From NCBI GenBank assembly GCA_902569115.1, contig CACFTI010000009.1:1-64000 (forward strand): a DNA stretch of 64,000 nt. Direction: 5' to 3'. The notes beneath the pieces are model-generated. The model saw only the letters and a list, made by a program, of their open reading frames with translations, was not told the DNA's origin and ran no database searches. Positions 63,868 through 64,000 of the stretch are shown in pieces (position 1 is the stretch's first letter; each line of letters starts with the position of its first letter). This stretch comes from an uncultured Verrucomicrobiota bacterium. Lineage in GTDB: Bacteria; Verrucomicrobiota; Verrucomicrobiia; Opitutales; Seribacteraceae. The position numbers and the translations under genes are program-made.

Positions 63868-64000
63868 TGAGTACGAAAATTCATCCAACGGCAATAGTGG
63901 AGGACGGAGCACAACTAGGAGTCAATGTTGATGTGGGAGCATTTTGTTTTGTTGGAAAAGACGCCAAGCTGGGCGACAACACCAGATTACATCATCATGC
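63867..64000 (+). CDS. lpxA: Acyl-[ACP]-UDP-GlcNAc O-acyltransferase, N-terminal start (cut by window)
   Basis: The ATG at 63867 overlaps the lpxC-fabZ stop. The 44 visible codons encode STKIHPTAIVEDGAQLG and further hexapeptide-type segments (VGAFCFVGKDAKLGDN), as expected for the left-handed beta-helix start of LpxA, the first step of lipid A synthesis. The order LpxC/FabZ then LpxA is a common lipid A cluster. The gene continues beyond the window, so the domain layout and length are not known here. Confidence 0.88.
   Translation, partial: MSTKIHPTAIVEDGAQLGVNVDVGAFCFVGKDAKLGDNTRLHHH

Overview
The window looks like a chromosomal segment of a Gram-negative, probably marine Verrucomicrobiota bacterium (Opitutae/Puniceicoccales-like is my best guess; the phylum is more secure than the class). 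Support comes from a Minf_1886/TIGR04138-type protein (a family restricted to the Planctomycetes-Verrucomicrobia group), a fused LpxC-FabZ enzyme followed by lpxA, very large cadherin-repeat surface proteins, FecR-domain proteins without sigma factors, and fairly AT-rich DNA with frequent TTG/GTG starts. No phage, IS element, CRISPR array or plasmid gene was recognised.

Region 1 (1-17.7 kb) is a cell-surface region. It holds the C-terminal end of a cadherin-type protein, a 960-aa FecR/acidic/beta-helix protein, an outer-membrane barrel, an orphan gene fragment, a 3145-aa multidomain secreted protein (metalloprotease, beta-helix, C-type lectin, about 14 cadherin-like repeats, an inserted cupredoxin-like domain), a second barrel and a second FecR protein. 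The two large proteins and the orphan fragment share an unusual Trp/aromatic-rich domain ('GW domain'). The arrangement looks like two copies of one module: giant GW-domain protein, FecR protein and beta-barrel. I regard this as the best candidate for an undescribed system.

Region 2 (17.7-35 kb) is energy metabolism: a CPA1 Na+/H+ antiporter fused to a cyclic-nucleotide-binding domain, tRNA-Ser(GGA), then a tightly packed complex I operon nuoBCDEFGHIJKLMN with no nuoA in the window, then tRNA-Leu(TAG).

Region 3 (35-46.4 kb) holds a 2073-aa exported coiled-coil protein with an 89-aa internal repeat, a divergent small exported protein, the Minf_1886 protein, two small putative DNA-binding proteins, class II fructose-bisphosphate aldolase and a YyaL/DUF255 protein.

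Region 4 (46.4-64 kb) is mostly housekeeping: mutL with altered endonuclease motifs, a lipoprotein aldose epimerase, glycogen phosphorylase, a DUF3108 protein, a LysR regulator divergent from a YggS PLP protein, a SirB1-type protein, aroE, prepilin peptidase, pyruvate carboxylase, an LRR protein, an unlisted 56-aa membrane protein, lpxC-fabZ and the start of lpxA. Together the metabolic genes cover respiration, sodium/proton balance, glycogen and sugar flow, anaplerosis and lipid A synthesis. No convincing rho-independent terminators were seen.
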